From Bradyrhizobium sp. (GTDB lineage Bacteria; Pseudomonadota; Alphaproteobacteria; Rhizobiales; Xanthobacteraceae), in assembly GCA_025960445.1 (NCBI GenBank), contig JAICIT010000085.1:1-8062 (forward strand): a stretch of 8,062 nucleotides of DNA, written 5' to 3'. The position numbers were made by a program, and so were the translations under genes. The notes below the pieces were generated by a model. That model saw only the letters and a program-made list of their open reading frames with translations. It searched no databases and had not been told where the DNA came from. The stretch's first letter is position 1, and every line of letters starts with the position of its first letter. Below, piece by piece: positions 1 through 6,294 of this stretch.

Positions 1-497
1 AGCAACTGGTTCAGTTCGCGGGAGTCGAGCAGCAGCTCAGGACCAACGATCAGTTGGCCTCGATGCTCTCATTGCAGCAGACCGCGCAATCGACGCAGGC
101 GCTGACGTTCGTCGGCAAAACCGCGATCGTCGATGGCAGCACGGCCCTGCTGGCAAACGGCGCGGCCACCTGGAATCTCGGTGTTCCGACCGACTCGAAT
201 GTCAGCATCTCCATTACCAACAGCACTGGGCAGACCGTCTACAGCAACAGCTACTCCGTCCAGGCTGGTCAGAACCAGGTCTTCGGCTGGGACGGCAAAG
301 GCAACGACGGCACCCAATGGCCTCCCGGCCAATACAAAATGACTGCCACTGCTACGGACAGCGCCGGCAACCCCGTTGCAGTTACGACGCAGATCCAGGG
401 TGTGGTCAATTCGGTCGATCTCACGCAAACGCCACCCTTGCTATCGATCAACGGCCAGACCTACACGATCAACCAGATCAAAGGCATCTCCGCCTAA
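1..497 (+). CDS. flgD: Flagellar hook assembly/capping protein FlgD, 5' truncated by window edge
   Basis: FlgD is an exported scaffold that caps the growing hook so that FlgE subunits can polymerise; it is lost when the hook is complete. The reading frame is open from base 3 and gives about 164 residues; family members are usually 220 residues or more, so the N-terminal export region lies outside the window. The visible part begins with the conserved FlgD stretch QLVQFAGVEQQL followed by TNDQLASM. It continues into an Ig-like domain carrying the family pattern WDGKGNDG...PGQY, and ends with the Tudor-like segment QGVVNSVDLTQ...LSINGQTY. A TTG at 54 could be mistaken for a start, but homology continues upstream of it, so this is an internal codon. 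The gene ends in TAA, and no convincing terminator follows. The family assignment is firm. Confidence 0.93.
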   Translation, partial: QLVQFAGVEQQLRTNDQLASMLSLQQTAQSTQALTFVGKTAIVDGSTALLANGAATWNLGVPTDSNVSISITNSTGQTVYSNSYSVQAGQNQVFGWDGKGNDGTQWPPGQYKMTATATDSAGNPVAVTTQIQGVVNSVDLTQTPPLLSINGQTYTINQIKGISA

Positions 498-714
498 GAT
501 TGTGGATCGTTGCAGGGCACCACTGCTCGCGCGTCGGCCTCGCAATGCTCGCCGCGAAAGCACCAGCGGTGCCGCAGCGGAGCGGGGCGTCGGGTGAACG
601 AATTTCGGTTAATTCGGGGAGATTCGCATTGAAGCGTTAGGCTTAGGCAAATTTTAAGCCGCCGGGCGTAGGTTGTTGCGGTTAGTTCAGTGGTTGAGAG
701 TTTGTGAGTACACC
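498..714 (+). promoter_or_regulatory. flgD-sciP intergenic region, probable sciP promoter
   Basis: This 217-bp gap holds no gene that can be supported. It contains a 5-bp hairpin (GCACC/GGTGC, 560-572) without a T tract, an inverted repeat CGAATT-N6-AATTCG (599-616), a GANTC site (GATTC, 621-625) and a near-consensus CtrA box (643-657). The weak sciP ribosome binding site is probably TGAG at 705-708. All sigs of a cell-cycle promoter are therefore present upstream of sciP, but the -10 region and transcription start cannot be fixed by eye. Confidence 0.5.
643..657 (+). promoter_or_regulatory. Candidate CtrA-binding box upstream of sciP
   Basis: The sequence TTAG-GCAAATT-TTAA matches the full CtrA consensus TTAA-N7-TTAA with exactly seven bases between half sites and a single mismatch. 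It lies 57 bp before the sciP start. In Caulobacter, sciP is activated by CtrA and its product then inhibits CtrA-dependent transcription, so a CtrA site here would close that loop. The match is seen in the sequence; binding is inferred. Confidence 0.55.
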
Positions 715-990
715 ATGACAGAACCCCATCGCCCGAGGGTAAAATACGTCATCGGGCCTGACGGCAGCCCTTTAACCATTGCCGATCTGCCCGCGCCCGG
801 CACCAAACGATGGGTCATTCGCCGCAAGGCCGAAGTCGTTGCCGCAGTCCGTGGCGGCCTGCTTTCCCTCGAAGAAGCCTGCAGTCGTTACACGCTGACT
901 GTCGACGAATTCCTTTCCTGGCAGTTTTCGATCGATCAGCATGGCCTGGCGGGATTGCGCACCACCCGTATCCAGCAATATCGCCAGTAA
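715..990 (+). CDS. sciP: SciP, small inhibitor of CtrA-activated transcription (DUF1153)
   Basis: This 91-residue protein belongs to the alphaproteobacterial DUF1153/SciP family. In Caulobacter SciP (about the same length) binds CtrA and nearby DNA and stops CtrA recruiting RNA polymerase, restricting early flagellar and cell-cycle genes to one phase. Family hallmarks are YVIGPDGSPLTIADLP near residues 11-26, the basic segment KRWVIRRKAEVVAAV, and the helix-turn-helix-like GGLLSLEEACSRYTLTVDEF followed by SWQ. I chose ATG 715 because the conserved MTEP-type N terminus begins there and TGAG lies six bases upstream; the frame is open back to a TTG at 673, but those 14 extra residues look unlike the family. 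It stands alone between flgD and the fliF operon, with a CtrA-like box before it and a terminator after it. Its position next to fliF is also typical of Caulobacter-type genomes. Confidence 0.92.
   Translation: MTEPHRPRVKYVIGPDGSPLTIADLPAPGTKRWVIRRKAEVVAAVRGGLLSLEEACSRYTLTVDEFLSWQFSIDQHGLAGLRTTRIQQYRQ
772..779 (+). promoter_or_regulatory. Exact TTAACCAT element inside sciP (possible CtrA half site)
   Basis: The 8-mer TTAACCAT, described as a short CtrA-associated motif in Caulobacter, occurs here within codons for the conserved Leu-Thr-Ile of SciP. A second exact copy lies in the fliF promoter. Because the codons encode a conserved tripeptide, coincidence is a real possibility. Confidence 0.2.
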
Positions 991-1020
991 AACCAGCTTC
1001 AGAACCAGCAGCATTCGACG

Positions 1021-1051
1021 AAAATCGGCTTCCTTTCGCGAAGCCGATTTT
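1021..1051 (+). terminator. Rho-independent terminator after sciP
   Basis: A perfect 12-bp stem, AAAATCGGCTTC paired with GAAGCCGATTTT, encloses a 7-base loop CTTTCGC. The stem starts 31 bases after the sciP stop codon. A runs on the left arm and T runs on the right arm make it able to act in either direction. It separates the sciP transcript from the fliF promoter, so fliF is probably not driven by read-through from flgD or sciP. Confidence 0.8.
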
Positions 1052-1078
1052 ATCGACGTTGAATTTTCGCCGCAGCCC

Positions 1079-1096
1079 TTAACCCTCGTTAACCAT
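1079..1096 (+). promoter_or_regulatory. Candidate CtrA site at the fliF promoter
   Basis: Two TTAA half sites lie at 1079-1082 and 1089-1092, separated by six bases instead of the canonical seven; the second is part of an exact TTAACCAT (1089-1096). In Caulobacter the fliF operon is a class II operon activated by CtrA. This pair sits 69-86 bp before the fliF start. I could not define a confident -10 element downstream of it. Confidence 0.55.
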
Positions 1097-1113
1097 ATCG
1101 AAACCATCCCATA

Positions 1114-1126
1114 GGCAATAATTGCC
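1114..1126 (+). promoter_or_regulatory. 13-bp palindrome in the fliF promoter, candidate repressor/FlbD operator
   Basis: GGCAAT-A-ATTGCC is a perfect inverted repeat around one central base. It begins 18 bp after the TTAACCAT element and ends 38 bp before the fliF start, so it should lie close to the promoter core or transcription start. In Caulobacter, FlbD represses fliF from a site (ftr4) near the start of transcription; a similar role here is inference, and the factor that binds is unknown. Confidence 0.4.
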
Positions 1127-1150
1127 CAGTCGGCTCTTGGGGCCGAATCT

Positions 1151-1156
1151 GAGGGG
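1151..1156 (+). promoter_or_regulatory. Shine-Dalgarno of fliF that fixes a TTG start
   Basis: GAGGGG ends eight bases before the TTG at 1165. No other in-frame start near it has such a signal, so it decides for a TTG start of fliF. A short hairpin TCGGC/GCCGA (1130-1146) lies just upstream. Confidence 0.65.
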
Positions 1157-1164
1157 CAGTTGGT

Positions 1165-2769
1165 TTGCAGGGTCTGTTTGGTTTTCTGAGGGGTCTGGGC
1201 GCTTCGCGGTTGATGGCGATGGTCGCCGTAACAACCGCGCTGACAAGCTTTTTCGGCTTCGTCATCATGCGCGTCACCACGCCTCAGATGACAACCCTGT
1301 TCACCGAGCTCAGCCTTGAGGATTCCTCGGCGATCATCAAGGACCTGGAACGCCAGGCCATTCCCTACGAGCTGCGCAACGATGGCGCGGCGATCATGGT
1401 GCCAAAAGACAAGGTGACGCGGCTGCGCATGAAGCTCGCCGAGGGAGGCCTGCCGAAGGGCGCCGGCGTTGGCTACGAGATCTTTGACAAATCGGACGCG
1501 CTCGGCACCACCAGCTTCGTTCAGAACATCAATCATTTGCGCGCGCTGGAGGGAGAGCTAGCCCGAACGATACATGCGATCGATCGCGTCCAGGCGGCCA
1601 GGGTTCATCTCGTGCTGCCCGAGCGGCCTCTGTTCTCGCGCGAAGCGCCGGAGCCGTCGGCTTCCATCGTCGTGCGCGTGCGCGGTGCGCTCGAACCGCA
1701 GCAGATAAAGGCTATCCGGCATCTGGTCGCCTCCGCCGTCAATGGCCTCAAGCCTCAGCGCGTCTCGATCGTCGATGAAGCCGGGCAATTGCTTGCCGAT
1801 GGCGCCAGCGGAGAGGCCGACAATAGCATTGCCGACGAGCGCCGCGCCGGGTTCGAGAAGCGGATGCGAAATCAGGTCGAGGCGATCGTCTCCTCAGTGG
1901 TGGGTACCGGTCGCGCCCGTGTCCAGGTCTCGGCCGATTTCGACTACAACAAGATCACCCAGACTTCGGATCGCTTCGACCCCGAAGGTCGGGTGCTGCG
2001 GTCGAGCCAGACCCGCGAAGAATCCTCTGCCACCTCGGACAATACCGGTCAGGTCACCGTTAACAATGAGCTCCCCGGCAATCAGAACAGGGACAATGCT
2101 TCCGCCGCGCGTGACCAGAGCAAGAAGACCGAAGAAACCAACAACTACGAGATCTCGCGCACCACAAAAACGGAAGTGACGGAGGCTGGACGCGTCAACC
2201 GCCTTTCCGTCGCCGTGCTGGTCGACGGCAGCTATGCCAAAAACGACAAAGGCGAGATGGTTTATCAGGAGCGCAGCAAGGAGCAGCTCGAACGCATCGC
2301 TGCACTGGTCCGCTCTTCGATCGGATTTGATCAAAAGCGAGGCGACCAGCTTGAGGTCGTGAACCTCAAATTCGCGGAAGCGCCGGCGGTGGCGCCCGTC
2401 GCCGAGCCGACCGGCCTTCTCGGGATGCTGCAGTTCACCAAGGACGACGTCATGTACGTCATCGAGCTCGGGGTGATGATGCTGCTCAGCCTGGTGGTGT
2501 TGTTCATGGTGATCCGTCCGCTGGTCAAGCGCATCCTTGCCTCCGAAGAGGTCGCTTCGCTGACCGGCGACGCAGTACCGGCGCTGAGTGATGGCACGGG
2601 GCAGAACCTCGTGCCCGGACCCAATGCGACCGCGCAAATGATCGACGTCGCGCAGGTGCAGGGACAGGTGCATGCGCAATCAGTGCACCGGGTAGGTGAA
2701 CTGGCCGAGCGAAACCCGAACGAAACCGCTTCCATTGTTCGTCAATGGCTCAGCGAACAGCCCGCGTGA
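1165..2769 (+). CDS. fliF: Flagellar MS-ring protein FliF
   Basis: FliF assembles in the inner membrane into the MS ring, the base on which rotor and export apparatus are built. The 534-residue product has the family's usual length and layout. A first membrane helix spans about residues 16-35. A periplasmic region with the YscJ/FliF ring-building fold follows (for example QNINHLRALEGELARTI and VHLVLPERPLFS), then a polar Asn/Thr/Glu-rich stretch near 290-330. A second membrane helix covers about 430-452. The cytoplasmic tail ends in the conserved FliG-binding segment (ERNPNETASIVRQWLSEQ, near residues 515-532). The start is a TTG preceded by GAGGGG. This is the first gene of a five-gene operon, and fliG begins seven bases after its stop codon. 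Upstream TTAA repeats suggest control by CtrA. Confidence 0.97.
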   Translation: MQGLFGFLRGLGASRLMAMVAVTTALTSFFGFVIMRVTTPQMTTLFTELSLEDSSAIIKDLERQAIPYELRNDGAAIMVPKDKVTRLRMKLAEGGLPKGAGVGYEIFDKSDALGTTSFVQNINHLRALEGELARTIHAIDRVQAARVHLVLPERPLFSREAPEPSASIVVRVRGALEPQQIKAIRHLVASAVNGLKPQRVSIVDEAGQLLADGASGEADNSIADERRAGFEKRMRNQVEAIVSSVVGTGRARVQVSADFDYNKITQTSDRFDPEGRVLRSSQTREESSATSDNTGQVTVNNELPGNQNRDNASAARDQSKKTEETNNYEISRTTKTEVTEAGRVNRLSVAVLVDGSYAKNDKGEMVYQERSKEQLERIAALVRSSIGFDQKRGDQLEVVNLKFAEAPAVAPVAEPTGLLGMLQFTKDDVMYVIELGVMMLLSLVVLFMVIRPLVKRILASEEVASLTGDAVPALSDGTGQNLVPGPNATAQMIDVAQVQGQVHAQSVHRVGELAERNPNETASIVRQWLSEQPA

Positions 2770-2775
2770 TCTGAT

Positions 2776-3858
2776 ATGGCCGTACCGCAAATCACAAACA
2801 CCAACGACATCACGAGCGTGATCTCCTCGCTGGCGGCGCGTCAGGGTGCGCGCCCCAAGGGTCCGGCGCTGAGCGGCCCCAGGCGCGCCGCGATCCTGAT
2901 GCTGGCGCTGGGCGAACAATATGGCGGCAAGATATGGTCGTTGCTGGACGACGACGAGGTGCGCGAACTTTCGATGGTGATGTCAACGCTCGGCACCGTC
3001 GAGGCCGACATCGTCGAAGACCTGCTGCTGGAATTCGTCTCGCGTATGTCGGCTTCCGGCGCGTTGATGGGAACCTTTGACGGCACCGAGCGGCTGCTGC
3101 AGCAGTACCTGCCGCCCGAGCGCGTCAATGGCATCATGGATGAAATTCGCGGGCCGGCGGGTCGCAACATGTGGGAGAAACTCTCCAACGTGCAGGAAGA
3201 GGTGCTCGCAAACTATTTGAAGAACGAGTATCCGCAGACGATCGCAGTGGTGCTCTCGAAGTTGAAGCCGGAACACGCCGCACGCGTGCTCGCAATTCTG
3301 CCCGAGGACATGGCGCTCGACGTTATCAACCGCATGCTCAAGATGGAGGCGGTACAGAAGGAAGTCATTGAGCGCGTCGAGCAGACGCTGCGCACCGAAT
3401 TCATGTCGAACCTGTCGCAGACACGGCGCCGCGACGCCCACGAGGTGATGGCGGAAATATTCAACAATTTCGACCGGCAGACCGAAACCCGCTTCATCAC
3501 CTCGCTGGAGGAGGAAAACCGGGAATCCGCCGAGCGCATCAAGGCGCTGATGTTCACATTCGACGATCTGGTCAAGCTTGATGCCGCGTCCGCACAAACG
3601 CTGATGCGCCATGTGGACAAGGACAAGCTCGGAATCGCGCTGAAGAGCGCCAACGAAGAGGTCCGCGGCTTTTTCCTCGGGAACATGTCGTCGCGTGCCG
3701 GCAAGATGCTGCTCGACGACATGGCCGCGCTCGGACCGGTACGGTTGCGCGATGTCGACGAGGCGCAGGCGCTGCTCGTCAATCTCGCCAAGGATCTCGC
3801 GGCCAAGGGTGAAATCATGCTGACAAAGAACCGCGCCGACGACGAGCTGGTGTACTGA
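2776..3858 (+). CDS. fliG: Flagellar motor switch/rotor protein FliG
   Basis: FliG couples the MS ring to the C ring and takes part in torque generation with the stator. The 360-residue protein shows the N-terminal FliF-binding domain ([18 protein letters not shown]), the middle domain, and the C-terminal torque domain. The EHPQ surface motif of the middle domain reads EYPQ (151-154), with Tyr in place of His. In the torque domain the charged residues known from E. coli (K264, R281, D288, D289, R297) are all present here as K290, R307, D314, D315 and R323 with identical spacing. The ATG lies six bases after the fliF stop with no good Shine-Dalgarno, which suggests translational coupling. Its stop overlaps the start of fliH (TGATG). 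Confidence 0.97.
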   Translation: MAVPQITNTNDITSVISSLAARQGARPKGPALSGPRRAAILMLALGEQYGGKIWSLLDDDEVRELSMVMSTLGTVEADIVEDLLLEFVSRMSASGALMGTFDGTERLLQQYLPPERVNGIMDEIRGPAGRNMWEKLSNVQEEVLANYLKNEYPQTIAVVLSKLKPEHAARVLAILPEDMALDVINRMLKMEAVQKEVIERVEQTLRTEFMSNLSQTRRRDAHEVMAEIFNNFDRQTETRFITSLEEENRESAERIKALMFTFDDLVKLDAASAQTLMRHVDKDKLGIALKSANEEVRGFFLGNMSSRAGKMLLDDMAALGPVRLRDVDEAQALLVNLAKDLAAKGEIMLTKNRADDELVY

Positions 3859-4484
3859 TGGCCGCGCCCGCAAAATTCCTGTTCGACCTGGATTTTTCCG
3901 AACCGGACAAGTCCCGCGAGCGGCCTGCGACGCAAGCGGAAATTGCGCAGAAGATCGCGTCCGCCGAGGCACGGGCCTATCGAGACGGATACGACGCCGG
4001 ACAGCGTGAGGCAAAAGCGGAAAGCGATCGACGAGTAGCACTGGCGCTTGAGGAGATCGGGACCGGCATCAAGGCCATCGAGGCCCGCTTCTGCGGCATC
4101 GAGACCAGGATGGAAACCGAAGCCGTTGACGTCGCCGTGGCGGTGGCGCGCAAGCTATGCAGCGAGTTACTCATGCGTGAACCGCTTGGCGAAATCACGG
4201 GCTTGGTAAGCAATTGCTTCTCGCATCTTGTGTCCACGCCGCATCTTGTCGTGCGCGTCAACGATTCACTTTACGAGATCGCGCGCGACCACGTCGAACG
4301 GTTGGCGAAGCAAAGCGGGTTCGATGGTCGAATTGTTATTCTGGCGGAGCCGGAAATCGAAAGCGGCGATTGCAGGATCGAGTGGGCCGACGGCGGCGTC
4401 GTGCTGGAGCGCGCGGCCATCGAAGCCAAGATCAACGAACTTGTCGGGCGTTACATGGCGTCTCGCAATCAGGCCGCAAATTAG
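3858..4484 (+). CDS. fliH: FliH/FlbE-type regulator of the flagellar export ATPase
   Basis: FliH binds the export ATPase FliI, restrains its activity and ties it to the C ring. This gene sits where Caulobacter has flbE/fliH. The 208-residue product opens with the short conserved FLFDLDF motif. It continues into an Ala/Glu-rich helical stretch containing ARAYRDGYDAGQREA (about 38-52), compatible with the FliH helix. It ends in a C-terminal domain with RIVILAEPEIESGDCRIEW and DGGVVLERAAIEAKI. Sequence conservation in this family is low, so the assignment depends on both these motifs and gene order. The start codon overlaps the fliG stop by one base. fliI is not in the window. Confidence 0.88.
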   Translation: MAAPAKFLFDLDFSEPDKSRERPATQAEIAQKIASAEARAYRDGYDAGQREAKAESDRRVALALEEIGTGIKAIEARFCGIETRMETEAVDVAVAVARKLCSELLMREPLGEITGLVSNCFSHLVSTPHLVVRVNDSLYEIARDHVERLAKQSGFDGRIVILAEPEIESGDCRIEWADGGVVLERAAIEAKINELVGRYMASRNQAAN

Positions 4485-4501
4485 GCCATGGGGATTAGAA
4501 C

Positions 4502-4852
4502 ATGAGTGACACCGATGGACAGGTCCCGCTTCCGGACCTCAATGCCGCGGATACCCCCGCGATCGACGATGTCGCCTACCAGGATGACGAGCAGGCGTCG
4601 CGCGTCGCGGCCGATCTGGAGGCGGTGTTCGACGTGCCGGTGCAGGTCTCTGCCGTGCTCGGCCGTTCGAAGATGGATGTCGGCGAACTATTGAAACTCG
4701 GGCCCGGCACCGTGCTCGAATTGGACCGGCGCGTCGGAGAAGCGATCGACATCTACGTCAACAACCGGTTGGTGGCGCGCGGCGAGGTGGTGCTGGTGGA
4801 AGACAAGCTTGGCGTGACGATGACTGAAATCATCAAAGCGGAACGCACCTGA
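4502..4852 (+). CDS. fliN: Flagellar motor switch protein FliN
   Basis: FliN is a C-ring protein that takes part in switching and docks the FliH-FliI export complex. The 116-residue product consists of an acidic, poorly conserved N-terminal tail (about 1-37) and one SpoA (surface presentation of antigens) domain, from about residue 40 to the end. Typical pieces are VPVQVSAVLGRSKMDVGELL, LGPGTVLELDR, and IYVNNRLVARGEVVLVEDKL followed by GVTMTEI. A GGGGA stretch (4490-4494) lies seven bases before the ATG. It is 17 bp from fliH and 56 bp from flbD, in the same orientation, consistent with one transcript. Confidence 0.95.
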   Translation: MSDTDGQVPLPDLNAADTPAIDDVAYQDDEQASRVAADLEAVFDVPVQVSAVLGRSKMDVGELLKLGPGTVLELDRRVGEAIDIYVNNRLVARGEVVLVEDKLGVTMTEIIKAERT

Positions 4853-4869
4853 AGGCTTTCTAGCGATAC

Positions 4870-4886
4870 TGCGCCCGAAATGCGCA
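4870..4886 (+). other. Short hairpin in the fliN-flbD gap
   Basis: TGCGC and GCGCA form a 5-bp stem around a 7-base loop CCGAAAT. It lies 11 bases before the flbD Shine-Dalgarno and lacks a T tract, so it is not a terminator. It might affect processing or translation of flbD, or be incidental. Confidence 0.25.
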
Positions 4887-4908
4887 AACAGACGAACAGG
4901 AGATTGAC

Positions 4909-6294
4909 ATGCGGCTTCTCATCGTTGGCACATTGAAAGGCCAGCTTACGACCGCCACCAAAATCGCCATGGATAATGGCGCTTCCGTCACGCATGCGGA
5001 GGACCAGGAGCAGGCGATGCGAGTGCTGCGCGGCGGCAAGGGGGCCGACCTGTTGCTGGTTGACGTCGCGCTGGACATCCGGGACCTCGTGATGCGGCTC
5101 GAGGCCGAGCACATCCACGTGCCGATCGTCGCTTGCGGCATTTCGAACGACGCGCGGGCGGCCGTCGCGGCGATCCATGCCGGCGCCAAGGAATACATCC
5201 CGCTGCCGCCCGATCCGGAATTGATCGCAGCCGTACTTGCGGCCGTGGCCAATGATTCACGCGATTTGATTTATCGCGACGATGCGATGGCCAAGGTGAT
5301 CAAGCTGGCCCAACAGATCGCCGGTTCCGATGCCTCGGTTATGATCACCGGCGAATCCGGTACCGGAAAGGAAGTGTTGGCCCGCTACGTCCACACCCGC
5401 TCCAACAGGGCCAAGAGGCCATTCATCAGCATCAATTGCGCTGCGATCCCGGAGCATCTCCTGGAATCCGAACTGTTCGGTCACGAGAAGGGCGCTTTCA
5501 CAGGCGCGGTTGCGCGACGCATCGGAAAATTCGAAGAAGCCACTGGCGGCACCCTGCTGCTGGATGAAATCTCCGAAATGGACGTGCGGTTGCAATCCAA
5601 GCTGCTGCGCGCCATTCAGGAACGGGTCATAGATCGGGTCGGCGGCAACCGGCCGGTGCCGGTCGATATCCGCATCATAGCGACCTCGAACCGCAACCTC
5701 GCCGACGCCGTTCGCGAAGGCAGCTTCCGAGAAGACCTGCTATTCCGGCTCAATGTGGTCAACCTGAAGATACCGCCGCTGCGCGACCGACCGGCGGATA
5801 TTCTCGAACTGGCGCAGCACTTCGCCAAGAAATACGCCGAAGCCAATGGCGTGCCGCTGCGGCCGATTTCGGCCGATGCGCGGCGTGTGCTGACCGGCAA
5901 TCGCTGGCAGGGCAATGTCCGCGAACTCGAAAACACCATCCATCGCTCTGTTCTCATGGCGCAGGGCGACGAGATCGGAGTCGAAGCCATTTTGTCTCCG
6001 GATGGCGATCGGCTCGATTCACCCAAAACTGTGCCCGCGGTGGCTCACGCTACCTTCGCCGCCGAACAGGTCACACGGGCTTTGGTTGGCCGCACCGTTG
6101 CGGACGTGGAGCGCGATCTCATTCTGGAAACACTGAAGCACTGCCTCGGCAATCGCACCCATGCCGCCAACATTTTGGGCATTTCAATCCGCACCCTGCG
6201 AAACAAGCTGAACGAGTATGCCGATGGCGGATTGCCGATCACGCCGGCCGGCGCGGGTGACTATCCCCGCGCCGCTGCTACGGCGAGCGGGTGA
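4909..6294 (+). CDS. flbD: Sigma-54-dependent flagellar regulator FlbD
   Basis: FlbD activates late flagellar genes together with sigma-54 RNA polymerase and, in Caulobacter, represses the fliF promoter. The 461-residue product has an N-terminal receiver-like domain (about 1-115), an AAA+ domain and a C-terminal Fis-type helix-turn-helix. AAA+ motifs are Walker A GESGTGKE (148-155), the sigma-54 contact loop GAFTGA (195-200), Walker B GGTLLLDEI (213-221) and the sensor II region GNVRELEN. The DNA-binding helices include AANILGISIRTLRNKL (about 419-434). The receiver keeps an Asp at 52 but lacks the acidic pair (V6-G7 instead) and the conserved Lys (L99 in YIPLP), so ordinary phosphorylation is unlikely; Caulobacter FlbD is instead controlled by FliX, which is not in this window. 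AGGAGA lies five bases before the ATG. It is the last gene of the operon. Confidence 0.96.
   Translation: MRLLIVGTLKGQLTTATKIAMDNGASVTHAEDQEQAMRVLRGGKGADLLLVDVALDIRDLVMRLEAEHIHVPIVACGISNDARAAVAAIHAGAKEYIPLPPDPELIAAVLAAVANDSRDLIYRDDAMAKVIKLAQQIAGSDASVMITGESGTGKEVLARYVHTRSNRAKRPFISINCAAIPEHLLESELFGHEKGAFTGAVARRIGKFEEATGGTLLLDEISEMDVRLQSKLLRAIQERVIDRVGGNRPVPVDIRIIATSNRNLADAVREGSFREDLLFRLNVVNLKIPPLRDRPADILELAQHFAKKYAEANGVPLRPISADARRVLTGNRWQGNVRELENTIHRSVLMAQGDEIGVEAILSPDGDRLDSPKTVPAVAHATFAAEQVTRALVGRTVADVERDLILETLKHCLGNRTHAANILGISIRTLRNKLNEYADGGLPITPAGAGDYPRAAATASG

Noticed and set aside
560..572. GCACC/GGTGC hairpin after flgD as a terminator
   Set aside because: The stem has only five pairs and no T run follows; a short hairpin of this kind is common in GC-rich DNA.
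678..700. tRNA D-arm-like stretch (GGTTAGTTCAGTGGTTGAGAG) before sciP
   Set aside because: The stretch looks like the 5' part of a tRNA, but no anticodon arm, T arm (GGTTCGA) or acceptor partner follows before or within sciP. It is too short to call a tRNA fragment or attachment site.
673..714. N-terminal extension of sciP from TTG 673
   Set aside because: The added residues are translated from the tRNA-like stretch and are outside the conserved SciP start, which begins at ATG 715.
2983..4041. Long antisense open frame opposite fliG and fliH
   Set aside because: It is a shadow of high-GC codon bias in the plus-strand genes, which are clearly recognised; its protein lacks any familiar domain. 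The same holds for antisense frames at 772-1536 and 1894-2679.
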